This document shows positions 1-6,212 of a DNA stretch of 13,400 nt, piece by piece. The stretch covers positions 1-13,400 of the forward strand of contig DAIBSV010000040.1 in assembly GCA_027415455.1 (NCBI GenBank), given 5' to 3'. The first letter of the stretch is position 1, and every line of letters begins with the position of its first letter. The stretch is from Nitrospirota bacterium. Its GTDB lineage: Bacteria > Nitrospirota_A > Leptospirillia > Leptospirillales > Leptospirillaceae. The position numbers and the translations under genes are program-made. The notes beneath the pieces were generated by a model. It worked only from the letters and a program-made list of their open reading frames with translations. It did not search any database and was not told where the DNA came from.

Positions 1-93
1 GCCACGACTGTCCCGACGTCTGGAATGCCTCGGGAGCCCTCCGGACCGCTGCCCAGGTCCAGTCCTCCCATGCCAACTGGTCGACGGTCATAC
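1..93 (+). repeat. Inverted copy of part of the ABC permease gene (arm 1)
   Basis: Bases 1-93 are the reverse complement of 429-521: position p pairs with 522-p, with a single difference at 50 (t) against 472 (c). Read on the plus strand from base 3, this arm encodes the same permease residues (HDCPDVWNASGALRTAAQVQ and onward to STVI) as the minus-strand gene. The one difference is synonymous (Ala GCT versus GCG). Similarity ends abruptly at about 94, after which the sequence belongs to a later part of the minus-strand permease. This arm is a permease fragment, not an independent gene. Confidence 0.93.
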
Positions 94-786
94 CCGGTCG
101 GGACTTTGGGCGGCGGCAAGAATCACTCCGACATAGGTGACCCCCATGATCTGGCTTTGAAGGGTCGACAGGGGAATGACGACCATGTCGTCCTGATTCA
201 TCCCCATGGGAGACTGCCCCTTGGAGGAGAGGATCCCGATCACCCGGAAGGGGGAGTGGTTGATCTGGATGAACTTCCCGAGGGGATCCTCGAGCCCGAA
301 GAGTCGGGAAGCGACCAGATGGCCGAGCACGGCGACGCGAGCGGCGGAGGCCTCCTCTTCGGCTCCGAAAAATCCGCCACGGGCCAGATGCCAGTCGCGA
401 ACCGGCAGATAGTTCGGTTCGGCCCCGAGTATGACCGTCGACCAGTTGGCATGGGAGGACTGGACCTGGGCCGCGGTCCGGAGGGCTCCCGAGGCATTCC
501 AGACGTCGGGACAGTCGTGGCGGATAGCCTGGGCATCCTCCAGGGTCAGGGTCGTATCCGTCCCGCCTCCCACCTGGGCCCCCGAATCGGTGACGCTTCC
601 TGGAATGACGACGAGAAGGTTGGGGCCAAGGTTCTGGATGCTTTGCAGGACCAGGGCCTTGGCACCGAGGCCAATGCTGACGAGAACGATGACCGAGAGA
701 ACCCCGATGACGATGCCCAGGGAGGTCAGGATCGAACGATAGGGATTCCTGAGAAGGGCCCTCAAGCCCAGAGACACGAGAAACAT
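88..786 (-). pseudogene. MacB-type ABC transporter permease, 3' part lost at an inverted junction
   Basis: Membrane subunit of a MacB/LolC-type ABC exporter. The N-terminus has the family's basic start (LRALLRNPYRSILT), a long hydrophobic helix at about residues 17-41 and then a MacB_PCD-like periplasmic domain (PNLLVVIPGS, later VAVLGHLVASRLFG and FRVIGILSSKGQSP). The frame closes after 232 residues, whereas family members usually have about 400 and carry three more helices and a FtsX-type C-terminal domain. The stop at 88-90 is created where the reading frame runs into the inverted copy of its own codons, so the C-terminus is missing for a structural reason, not through point decay. The ATG shares its A with the TGA of the upstream ATPase gene (TGATG), indicating translational coupling. 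It may be intact in the living genome if the junction is an assembly error. The ATPase partner is certain; the substrate cannot be told. Confidence 0.85.
429..521 (-). repeat. Inverted repeat arm 2, inside the ABC permease gene
   Basis: This is the partner of the arm at 1-93, with 92 of 93 bases complementary. Here the sequence sits in its expected place in the permease reading frame on the minus strand, so this arm looks like the native copy and the one at the window edge looks displaced. Confidence 0.93.
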
Positions 787-1481
787 CAGGCCTTCTCCAG
801 GAGTCCGTCCCGAACGCGGACGGTTCTCGACGCGAATCGGGCGACCTCGGGGTCATGGGTGACCAGAACAAGCGTCATGCGGGTGCGTTCCTGGGCCTTC
901 ATGAGGAGTTCAAGCACGGACACAGCCGAGCGGCTGTCGAGATTCCCGGTGGGTTCGTCGGCCAGGAGAAGGCCGGGGGAGGCGACCAGGGCCCGGGCGA
1001 TGGCCACCCGCTGCTGCTGGCCTCCCGAAAGCTGGGAGGAGTAATGCCTCTCCCTGTCCCCCATTCCCACCGACAGGAGAAGTTCCCGGGCTCTTTCCCG
1101 GCGTTCCCGTGAGGGAACCCCCCTGTAGAGGAGCGGCATCTCGACGTTTTCGATGGCGGTTGTCCGGGGGATGAGCTGAAAGTTCTGAAATACGAATCCC
1201 ACCGACCGGTTCCTCAGAATGGCCCGGTCGGAAGGAGAAAGCGAGTCCACTCGCCGGTTTTCATAGTAGACGGCCCCGGTTGTCGGGCGGTCGAGAAGTC
1301 CGGAGAGATGAAGGAGCGTGGATTTGCCGGATCCGGAGCTTCCCACCAAGGCCAGGGCCTCCCCTTTGTCGAAGGAGAGGGTGACCCCCCGGATGGCGGG
1401 AAGCTCATCCCCGGCCACGTTGTATAGCTTTGTGACGGCGTCGAGCCGGACCGAGAGGCCGGGACGAACGTCTTCCTGCAT
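786..1481 (-). CDS. ABC transporter ATP-binding protein, MacB/LolD family
   Basis: Cytoplasmic ATPase of 231 residues that would drive the permease encoded just downstream. All nucleotide-binding motifs are visible: Walker [10 protein letters not shown] at 47-55, Q-loop VFQNFQL with Q99, signature LSGGQQQR at 151-158, Walker B LLLADEP at 171-177 followed by TGNLD, and the switch His209 in LVTHD. The segment [26 protein letters not shown] is characteristic of the MacB/LolD/FtsE branch, which works in lipoprotein release, macrolide or peptide export and cell-envelope processes. The gene starts 6 nt after the pyrophosphatase stop, with AGGA in the overlap region serving as ribosome site, and ends in a TGATG overlap with the permease. 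Length is normal for the family. Transport function is clear, but the substrate is unknown. Confidence 0.95.
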   Translation of the reverse strand: MQEDVRPGLSVRLDAVTKLYNVAGDELPAIRGVTLSFDKGEALALVGSSGSGKSTLLHLSGLLDRPTTGAVYYENRRVDSLSPSDRAILRNRSVGFVFQNFQLIPRTTAIENVEMPLLYRGVPSRERRERARELLLSVGMGDRERHYSSQLSGGQQQRVAIARALVASPGLLLADEPTGNLDSRSAVSVLELLMKAQERTRMTLVLVTHDPEVARFASRTVRVRDGLLEKA

Positions 1482-1487
1482 GAGATC

Positions 1488-2039
1488 CTACCGGGACTTT
1501 TTGACGAGCTGGCTCTTCTTGGATCCGTAAAGGGCGATGGCATCCTCGATGGACTTTTTGGCGACGGTGTTCCCCTCGACGTCGCTCACGACGACCTGTT
1601 TGTTTTCGAGGGTTTTGTAGTCCTTGAGAAACTGGGTGAGTTCACGGATTCGGTGCGGGATGAGGTCTTCGATATGGCGATATTGGCCCCACTCCGGATC
1701 CTTGACCATGACGGCGACGATCTTGTCGTCCTTTTCTCCGCCGTCTTCCATGTGGATGATCCCCACGGGACGGACCGTGACAATGGAATTCGAGAGGAGG
1801 GATTCACTGGAGAAGACAAAGACGTCGAGGGGGTCGTTGTCCTCGCAGTAGGTCTGCGGGATGAGTCCGTAATTTGTGGGGTAGTAGACGGCGCTGTGAA
1901 GGATCCGGTCGACGCGCATGAGCCCCGTTTCCTTGTCCAGCTCGTACTTGACCCGGCTTTTTGCCGGAATTTCGATCAGGACCTGGATTTCATGGGGAGC
2001 ATTGCTGCCGAGGGATAGATCGTGCCAGGGATTGAACAT
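1488..2039 (-). CDS. ppa: Inorganic pyrophosphatase (family I)
   Basis: Soluble Mg-dependent enzyme that hydrolyses pyrophosphate to two phosphates and so pulls nucleic-acid, tRNA-charging and activation reactions forward. Family I features are plain: IEIPAKSRVKYELDKETG, the signature EDNDPLDVFV with its acidic metal ligands, YYPTNYGLIPQTYCEDNDPLD, and VMVKDPEW with VKDP ahead of the C-terminal helix. From the second Met the protein is 183 residues, close to the usual 170-180. I chose ATG at 2039 (MFNPWHDL) because GGAGG lies 5 nt upstream of it; that GGAGG would be codons 1-3 of the longer version starting at 2051, which has no comparable site. It is the first gene of a minus-strand operon with the ABC ATPase 6 nt downstream, and is served by an extended -10 promoter at 2091-2099. 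Confidence 0.95.
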   Translation of the reverse strand: MFNPWHDLSLGSNAPHEIQVLIEIPAKSRVKYELDKETGLMRVDRILHSAVYYPTNYGLIPQTYCEDNDPLDVFVFSSESLLSNSIVTVRPVGIIHMEDGGEKDDKIVAVMVKDPEWGQYRHIEDLIPHRIRELTQFLKDYKTLENKQVVVSDVEGNTVAKKSIEDAIALYGSKKSQLVKKSR

Positions 2040-2090
2040 GAACGCCTCCATTTCGGGGTGTGTTTATATTCGTAGAATTCCACCCGGAAG

Positions 2091-2099
2091 AGTATAGCA
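2091..2099 (-). promoter_or_regulatory. Extended -10 promoter for ppa
   Basis: Read on the minus strand the bases are TGC followed by TATACT, that is an extended -10 element (TGn plus a 5/6 match to TATAAT). No good -35 hexamer is seen at 16-18 nt, which is typical of extended -10 promoters. The start site would be near 2084, giving a leader of about 45 nt to the chosen ATG. Confidence 0.6.
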
Positions 2100-2118
2100 G
2101 TTTTTTGTGCGTTGCGTC

Positions 2119-2229
2119 CGGAATCGGAGTCGGATTCCCATAGGGAGACGCCTTGTTTTCGGGGAATCCCTGGGGTAGGATCAGAAACAAGGTCAGTCAG
2201 AAAGGGATTCCCTAAGATTTTCGGAATCT
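2119..2229. promoter_or_regulatory. Array of GGGATTCCC-type palindromes between ppa and the dehydrogenase gene
   Basis: Two perfect odd palindromes, GGGAATCCC at 2162-2170 and GGGATTCCC at 2204-2212, are joined by an 8/9 copy at 2131-2139 (CGGATTCCC). Weaker GGAATC cores lie at 2120-2125 and 2223-2228. The centres of the three best copies are at 2135, 2166 and 2208, so they are 31 and 42 bp apart, which is close to three and four turns of DNA. The array lies just upstream of the ppa promoter and upstream of the divergent dehydrogenase start. This looks like an operator or activator-site cluster; the protein is unknown. Confidence 0.5.
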
Positions 2230-2288
2230 CCATCGAGTTTTTCCCTTGATCAGTCAACAATCCGCCAACCCGAACGAAGGGGCCATCA

Positions 2289-3341
2289 ATGATCAAAGCC
2301 CAAGGATACGCCGCAAGAGCGGCAAAAAGTCGCCTCGAACCCTTTTCCTTCGAACGAAGGGATCCGGGGGCCAGGGATGTCGTCATCGAAATTCTGTATG
2401 CGGGAATTTGCCACTCGGATATTCATCAGGCCCGCGACGAGTGGGGCGGGGCCCGTTTCCCGATGGTTCCGGGTCATGAGATCGCCGGGAAGGTGATCGC
2501 GACGGGATCGGAGGTGACACGGTTCGCTGTCGGAGATCTGGCCGGAGTCGGGTGCATGGTCGATTCCTGCCGCGTCTGCCCTTCCTGCCGGGAAGGAGAG
2601 GAACAGTTTTGCGATTCCGGGCCGGTCTGGACCTACAATTCCGTTGAGAGAGACGGAAAGACTCCGACTTACGGAGGGTATTCGAACCTGATCGTCGTTT
2701 CGGAAGATTTCGTTCTACGCCTTCCGGGCAACCTGCCCCTCTCCCAGGTGGCGCCGCTCCTGTGCGCCGGGATCACGACCTATTCGCCGCTTCGCCGGTT
2801 CCATGTCCGGGAAGGGAGCGAGGTCGGGGTCGTCGGCCTGGGTGGGCTCGGACACATGGCGATCAAGCTCGCCAGGGCCATGGGGGCGCGCGTCACCGTA
2901 TTCAGTACCTCTCCGGCAAAGGAAGAGGATGCCAAAAGACTCGGGGCCCACGACTTCGTCCTGACGAAAAAGGACGGATGGGGTGCCAAGGTGGCGAACC
3001 GCTTCGATCTGATGGTGGATGCCGTTTCCGCAGACCATGATCTCGCTCCCTATCTCGGGGCCCTTCGGAAGGATGGGGCGGCCGTTCTTCTTGGCGTCCC
3101 GGAGAAACCTCTGTCCATCCATTCCTTTCTTCTCATTTCACGCCGGAGGAATCTGACCGCCTCCCTCATTGGAGGAATCCGGGAAACGCAGGAAATGCTC
3201 GACTACTGCGGCCAGAATGGGATCGTGTCCGATATCGAGCTGATTCCCATCCAGAAGGTCAACGAGGCCTATGAACGGACCTTGGCCGGAGATGTTCGCT
3301 ACCGCTTCGTGATCGATATGGCCACCTTGAAAAACGGATAG
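2289..3341 (+). CDS. Zinc-dependent alcohol dehydrogenase (MDR, CAD/YahK-like)
   Basis: NAD(P)-dependent medium-chain dehydrogenase of 350 residues interconverting alcohols and aldehydes in the cytoplasm. The catalytic zinc ligands are Cys41 (GICHSD), His63-Glu64 (GHEIAG) and Cys159; the structural zinc is held by Cys94, Cys97, Cys100 and Cys108. The Rossmann motif GLGGLG is at 183-188. The residues after the second beta strand (FSTSPAKEEDA) resemble NADP-preferring members such as YahK and cinnamyl-alcohol dehydrogenases, where a small polar residue replaces the NAD-selecting acid. The C-terminal VRYRFVIDM is typical of this branch. An AAGGGG site precedes the ATG. The next gene begins 15 nt after the stop, so both are probably one transcript, and the divergent ppa gene shares the upstream control region. 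A broad aldehyde-reductase role is likely; the true substrate cannot be read. Confidence 0.93.
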   Translation: MIKAQGYAARAAKSRLEPFSFERRDPGARDVVIEILYAGICHSDIHQARDEWGGARFPMVPGHEIAGKVIATGSEVTRFAVGDLAGVGCMVDSCRVCPSCREGEEQFCDSGPVWTYNSVERDGKTPTYGGYSNLIVVSEDFVLRLPGNLPLSQVAPLLCAGITTYSPLRRFHVREGSEVGVVGLGGLGHMAIKLARAMGARVTVFSTSPAKEEDAKRLGAHDFVLTKKDGWGAKVANRFDLMVDAVSADHDLAPYLGALRKDGAAVLLGVPEKPLSIHSFLLISRRRNLTASLIGGIRETQEMLDYCGQNGIVSDIELIPIQKVNEAYERTLAGDVRYRFVIDMATLKNG

Positions 3342-3356
3342 AAAGGAGCGTCACTG

Positions 3357-4088
3357 ATGGGAGAATGGGTCGACCGCGGCTTTGCGTTTCGCGCAATGCC
3401 GGAAGGCAAAGGAAAGGTCCCGGGAATCGTCATTCTGATGGAAGCCTACGGAGTCAATGAGCATTTTCGCGGGCTGACCGAGCGGCTCTCCTCCTGGGGA
3501 ATGGTGGCGGTCACCCCTGACCTCTACCATCGGCTTCCTCAGGAGAGGCGCGTGGTGTCCTATGAAGACAGGGAAACGGCCATGAACAACCTTTCCCGGA
3601 TGAAGGATGCGGAGGCGCGAGAGGATATCGCCAGGGCCGTCCGGCTCCTCAAGGAGGATCCCCGGGTCGATGGGGGGCGGATTGCCGTGGTCGGATTCTG
3701 CATGGGAGGACGTCTCGCATTCCTGTCGTCGGAATGGCTGGGGAGGGAGATCCATTGTGCCGTCTGTTTTTATGGAGGGGGAATCGGGGCTCAGAAAGGG
3801 TATTTTCCGGGGCACACGGAGGTTCCGCTGGCCCATGTCGGGAAAATTGAGGCGAGCCTCCTCCTCCTTTATGGAGAAGCGGATTCCTTCATTCCCGCGG
3901 AAGAACGAAAGGCGGTCTCGGACAGTCTCCAGAAAGCCGGCAAAAAATTCCGGATTGTCACCTACCCCGGAGCCGGCCATGGATTTTTCTGCGAAGATCG
4001 CTCGGCCTATCACAAAGAGGCCGCGGAGGCTGCAGAAAAGGAGATGCGGTCATTTCTCGGGGGATGTCTGGGTCTCCCGGTGTCTTGA
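3357..4088 (+). CDS. Dienelactone hydrolase family protein
   Basis: Alpha/beta hydrolase of 243 residues, matching the usual size of the dienelactone hydrolase family. The catalytic triad is visible: nucleophile Cys115 in the elbow GFCMGG, Asp176 in YGEADSFIP and His208 in GAGHGFFCEDR. The acidic residue after the first strands (LMEAYGVNEH, Glu29) is in the place of the glutamate that tunes the cysteine in true dienelactone hydrolases. GGAG lies 8 nt before the ATG. It follows the zinc alcohol dehydrogenase by 15 nt, suggesting one transcript that reduces and hydrolyses reactive carbonyl or lactone compounds; that pairing is an inference. No chlorocatechol genes are nearby, so the classical substrate is unlikely to be the real one. 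No signal peptide; cytoplasmic. Confidence 0.93.
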   Translation: MGEWVDRGFAFRAMPEGKGKVPGIVILMEAYGVNEHFRGLTERLSSWGMVAVTPDLYHRLPQERRVVSYEDRETAMNNLSRMKDAEAREDIARAVRLLKEDPRVDGGRIAVVGFCMGGRLAFLSSEWLGREIHCAVCFYGGGIGAQKGYFPGHTEVPLAHVGKIEASLLLLYGEADSFIPAEERKAVSDSLQKAGKKFRIVTYPGAGHGFFCEDRSAYHKEAAEAAEKEMRSFLGGCLGLPVS

Positions 4089-4100
4089 TTCGTCAAAACG

Positions 4101-4108
4101 GCCGATAA
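4101..4108 (+). promoter_or_regulatory. Sigma-28-type -10 box upstream of fliM
   Basis: GCCGATAA is an exact match to the flagellar sigma factor (FliA) -10 consensus, 72 nt before the fliM ATG. At the expected distance upstream (4082-4089) there is no good TAAAGTTT-like -35, so the call rests on the -10 element and on the flagellar gene behind it. Confidence 0.35.
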
Positions 4109-4131
4109 GTTTTGAAAGGAATGGTCCTCTT

Positions 4132-4150
4132 TGCGGAGGGAGGCTCCGCA
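4132..4150 (+). other. Leader hairpin with a GGAGG loop ahead of fliM
   Basis: TGCGGAG (4132-4138) and CTCCGCA (4144-4150) form a perfect 7-bp stem whose 5-base loop is GGAGG. There is no T-run after it, so it is not a usual terminator. It sits 31 nt upstream of the fliM ATG, in what would be the leader of a transcript from 4101-4108. A second SD-like GGAGG closer to the ATG (about 10 nt) remains outside the hairpin. Confidence 0.45.
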
Positions 4151-4180
4151 TCAAGCTGAATCTCGGGAGGCTGGCTGTCG

Positions 4181-5209
4181 ATGGCTGAAAACATTCTGTC
4201 TCAGGACGAGGTCAACGCCCTGCTCCGGGGAATTGTCGAAGGGGATATCGAGACCCAGAAGCCCGAAGTCCAGGAAGAGCCCGGCAAAAAGACGCGTGAA
4301 TACAACCTGGCGAGTCAGGAGCGGGTCATTCGCGGTCGGATGCCCACCCTCGAGATCGTCAACGAGCGGTTTGCGCGCTTCTTTCAGGTGACTCTTTCCT
4401 CGACACTCCGGAAGGCCGTCGAATTTTCACCGGTGTCCACCGAGATGATCAAGTTCGGCGAGTTCATCAAGAAAGTGGCGCTTCCGTCGAACATCAACAT
4501 CCTCCGTCTCGAACCCATGAAGCGGAATTTTCTCCTGATCATCGACGCCCGCATGGTCTATCTGCTGGTCGATCACCTTTTCGGTGGGGTGGGACGGGGA
4601 CATGTCAAGGTCGAAGGACGGGACTTTTCTCCCATCGAGAACCGGATCACCCGCAACATCCTGAATCAGGCCATCGGAGACTTCGAAAAAGCCTGGGCGC
4701 CGGTCCATCATATCGGAGTCACCTATATCCGCTCCGAAATTAACCCCCAGTTTTCCGCGATCGTCTCCCCCACCGAAATGGTCATTTCCCTGACCTACCG
4801 ACTCGATATCGACGGTCAGGGTCGGCCTGTGTATATCTGTATCCCCTATTCGACCATCGAACCGATCAAGGAAAAGCTGTACACGGGATTCCAGAGCGAC
4901 CAGTACGAAGTCGACCACCGGTGGATCCTGCGTCTTCGCCAGCAGCTCGACTCCATTCCGGTGAAGCTCGTCGCCGAACTCGGACGATCCCAGGCCCGCC
5001 TCTCCGAAGTCATGGCCTGGAAGCCGGGGGATGTGATCTACCTCGACCAGTATATGGACGATCCCATCAACCTCACGATCGAAAAGGCCCTTCGATTCAG
5101 GGGGAGGCCAGGGGTCTACCGTTCAAGCCGTGCGGTGCGTATCGATGAGCGGGTCTTCCCTGATCTCACGGACGTGAAGAGGGGTGAGGACGAGGAGTCG
5201 CGAGGGTAG
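4181..5209 (+). CDS. fliM: Flagellar motor switch protein FliM
   Basis: Subunit of the flagellar C-ring (342 residues; usual length 320-350) that receives phospho-CheY and sets the direction of motor rotation. The N-terminus carries the CheY-P binding peptide ILSQDEVNALLRGI at 5-18. An acidic linker follows, then the CheC-like middle domain from about 42 to 235 with the conserved LFGGVGRG at 133-140 and FSPIENRI. The C-terminal SpoA (FliN-like) domain covers about 255-325 (IPVKLVAELGRSQARLSEVMAWKPGDVIYLD). All parts look intact. Unusually, the gene stands alone: upstream is a metabolic pair, downstream about 290 bp without a gene, and no fliN, fliL or fliG neighbour is visible. A FliA-type -10 box and a hairpin precede it. 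Identification is firm; regulation is inferred. Confidence 0.97.
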   Translation: MAENILSQDEVNALLRGIVEGDIETQKPEVQEEPGKKTREYNLASQERVIRGRMPTLEIVNERFARFFQVTLSSTLRKAVEFSPVSTEMIKFGEFIKKVALPSNINILRLEPMKRNFLLIIDARMVYLLVDHLFGGVGRGHVKVEGRDFSPIENRITRNILNQAIGDFEKAWAPVHHIGVTYIRSEINPQFSAIVSPTEMVISLTYRLDIDGQGRPVYICIPYSTIEPIKEKLYTGFQSDQYEVDHRWILRLRQQLDSIPVKLVAELGRSQARLSEVMAWKPGDVIYLDQYMDDPINLTIEKALRFRGRPGVYRSSRAVRIDERVFPDLTDVKRGEDEESRG

Positions 5210-5500
5210 GGGCTTTTCCGGATGAATTGTTTTAACGGAAGTCTGAAGGAAATCGTTACTTTTTGAGATGATTTTCGAGCCAGCCCTTGAATTCTGTACG
5301 TGAATCGTACTTGCCGCTCGTCTCATTTCCTGTCGGTCACAATTCATTGGTCCGCAAGGAACGGAATAGGTGCAGTCCGTTCACCTCCTTTTGATATCCA
5401 AAATCTTGGAAGGAAAGGAAGCTTGGGTCCTGCCTTACGAGTGCCATAGTCGGGCGGCAGGTCAACTATCGGTGGTTGTCCTGAAAGTCCTTGGGAACTT
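5210..5500. other. Gene-free intergenic stretch with inverted repeats
   Basis: No convincing reading frame is present in this 291-bp stretch. It holds several short inverted repeats. GAACGGA (5359-5365) pairs with TCCGTTC (5376-5382), and AAGGA (5356-5360) can pair with TCCTT (5386-5390) in a slightly extended form followed by TTTT, which resembles an imperfect rho-independent terminator on the plus strand. GTACG (5296-5300) pairs with CGTAC (5306-5310). ATGAATTGT (5222-5230) is matched in inverse by ACAATTCAT (5339-5347). It may contain the fliM terminator or a small RNA, but nothing here is decisive. Confidence 0.4.
5356..5394 (+). terminator. Possible terminator-like hairpin downstream of fliM
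   Basis: A 7-bp stem (5359-5365 with 5376-5382) around a 10-base loop, with possible outer pairing of AAGGA and TCCTT, runs into a short T-rich tail (CCTTTTGAT). It lies about 150 nt past the fliM stop. The stem is short and the tail weak, so the call is tentative. Confidence 0.25.
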
Positions 5501-5576
5501 TGGTGGCGATGGAGGGATTCGAACCCCCGACCGAGTGATTATGATTCACCTGCTCTGCCGACTGAGCTACATCGCC
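5501..5576 (-). tRNA. tRNA with CAU anticodon (elongator Met type; Ile2 not excluded)
   Basis: The minus strand gives a full cloverleaf of 76 nt with encoded CCA (plus-strand tgg at 5501-5503). Acceptor GGCGATG pairs with CATCGCC, the D arm is GCTC/GAGC, the anticodon arm is GGTGA/TCACT (one G-T pair) around the loop ATCATAA with anticodon CAT, and the T arm has GGTTCGAATCC. The acceptor and T arms look like elongator tRNA-Met. It lacks the unpaired 1-72 position and the GGG/CCC anticodon stem of the initiator. The anticodon arm also recalls the lysidine-modified tRNA-Ile2, so identity between Met and Ile is not settled. Base 32 is A, where a pyrimidine is usual. It lies 86 nt downstream of the CoA-binding gene on the same strand. 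Confidence 0.95.
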
Positions 5577-5662
5577 ATTTGGAGGAAGAAGCGGAAAAAC
5601 CGGATAAGTATAATATATCCGTCGGGATTGGGCAACGATTCGGTTCGCGAATTGGGGACAGG

Positions 5663-6091
5663 CTAGGCGTGGCCCTTCTGGATCCGGCATTCCCTCACAA
5701 GCCTGGCGTGTTCCTTCATGATGCACTTGTCCATGACGACAGCCATTCCGGCTATTTCAGCCATATTGTAGGCTTCTTCGCTCACGATCCCTTCCTGAAT
5801 CCAGACCTTTGGCACAGCAGTCGCCACCGCCTCTCGAACAACATCGGGGACATCGGAAGCTTTTCTGAAAATCACGACCAGGTCCGGAGTGACCGGAAGG
5901 CTCTTCAGGTCGGGGTAGCAGGGAACGTGGGCGACTGAAGAAAGGTTGGGGTTGACGGGAAAGACCTCGTATCCGTGGTCCTTGAGGTAGCTTGAAACCG
6001 TCAGGCTCGGGCGGCCCAGCTTGTCGGAAATCCCCACGACGGCAATTGTTTTTGTGTCTAGGAGAATGGATTCGATCTCTTCGTTGTGCAT
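5663..6091 (-). CDS. CoA-binding domain protein (YccU-like)
   Basis: Small single-domain protein of 142 residues with the succinyl-CoA-ligase-type CoA-binding Rossmann fold seen in E. coli YccU. Visible family marks in order are IAVVGISDKLGRPSLTV at 16-32 (nucleotide loop), YEVFPVNPN at 41-49, the phrase DLVVIFRKASDVPDVVREA at 70-88, VWIQEGIVSEEA at 97-107 and the C-terminal VVMDKCIMKEHARL at 118-131. The cysteine in MDKC is strongly conserved in this family. Biochemical function is not established for these stand-alone proteins; a CoA or nucleotide-sensing role is usually assumed. AGGGAA precedes the ATG by about 5 nt. It is transcribed away from the NifS-like operon, and a CAU tRNA lies 86 nt downstream on the same strand. 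No partner ligase subunit is nearby. Confidence 0.92.
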   Translation of the reverse strand: MHNEEIESILLDTKTIAVVGISDKLGRPSLTVSSYLKDHGYEVFPVNPNLSSVAHVPCYPDLKSLPVTPDLVVIFRKASDVPDVVREAVATAVPKVWIQEGIVSEEAYNMAEIAGMAVVMDKCIMKEHARLVRECRIQKGHA

Positions 6092-6151
6092 TGGGCTTCC
6101 CTAGATGTCAGTTCCGGTATTATCTGTAAAAATGACCGTGGTATCATATCC

Positions 6152-6168
6152 CAAAACGACCGTTTTTG
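6152..6168. promoter_or_regulatory. Palindrome in the divergent gap between the CoA-binding and NifS-like genes
   Basis: AAAACG (6153-6158) and CGTTTT (6161-6166) form a 14-bp palindrome with a 2-base centre, and GACCGT inside it is repeated 24 bp upstream (6134-6139) behind a similar A-run. The site lies midway between two divergent genes and would overlap promoters for either one. It looks operator-like; no regulator can be named. Confidence 0.3.
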
Positions 6169-6212
6169 AAAGATCTGGAAAGGCTCAGGAATAGAGACCA
6201 GGAGGTGGGTGA

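Noticed and set aside
25..1044. Long plus-strand open frame (339 codons) across the ABC transporter genes
   Set aside because: It is the antisense of the permease and ATPase genes. Its product is Gly/Asp/Arg-rich with no recognisable domain, while the minus strand carries complete ABC motifs.
1976..2386. Minus-strand frame of 136 codons crossing the ppa start and the divergent gap
   Set aside because: It overlaps ppa in another frame and would span both the promoter region and the start of the dehydrogenase gene; its product is unlike a protein.
3351..4013. Minus-strand frame of 220 codons opposite the dienelactone hydrolase gene
   Set aside because: The plus-strand gene has a complete Cys-Asp-His triad and a ribosome site, so this is a shadow frame.
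5370..5666. Plus-strand frame of 98 codons containing GGDGGIRTPDR
   Set aside because: It is also an artefact of reading the antisense strand of the tRNA; there is no ribosome site or protein-like composition.
5466..5726. Minus-strand frame of 86 codons containing VAQSAEQVNHNHSVGGSNPS
   Set aside because: This is the well-known false protein made by translating a tRNA gene. The region is the CAU tRNA at 5501-5576.
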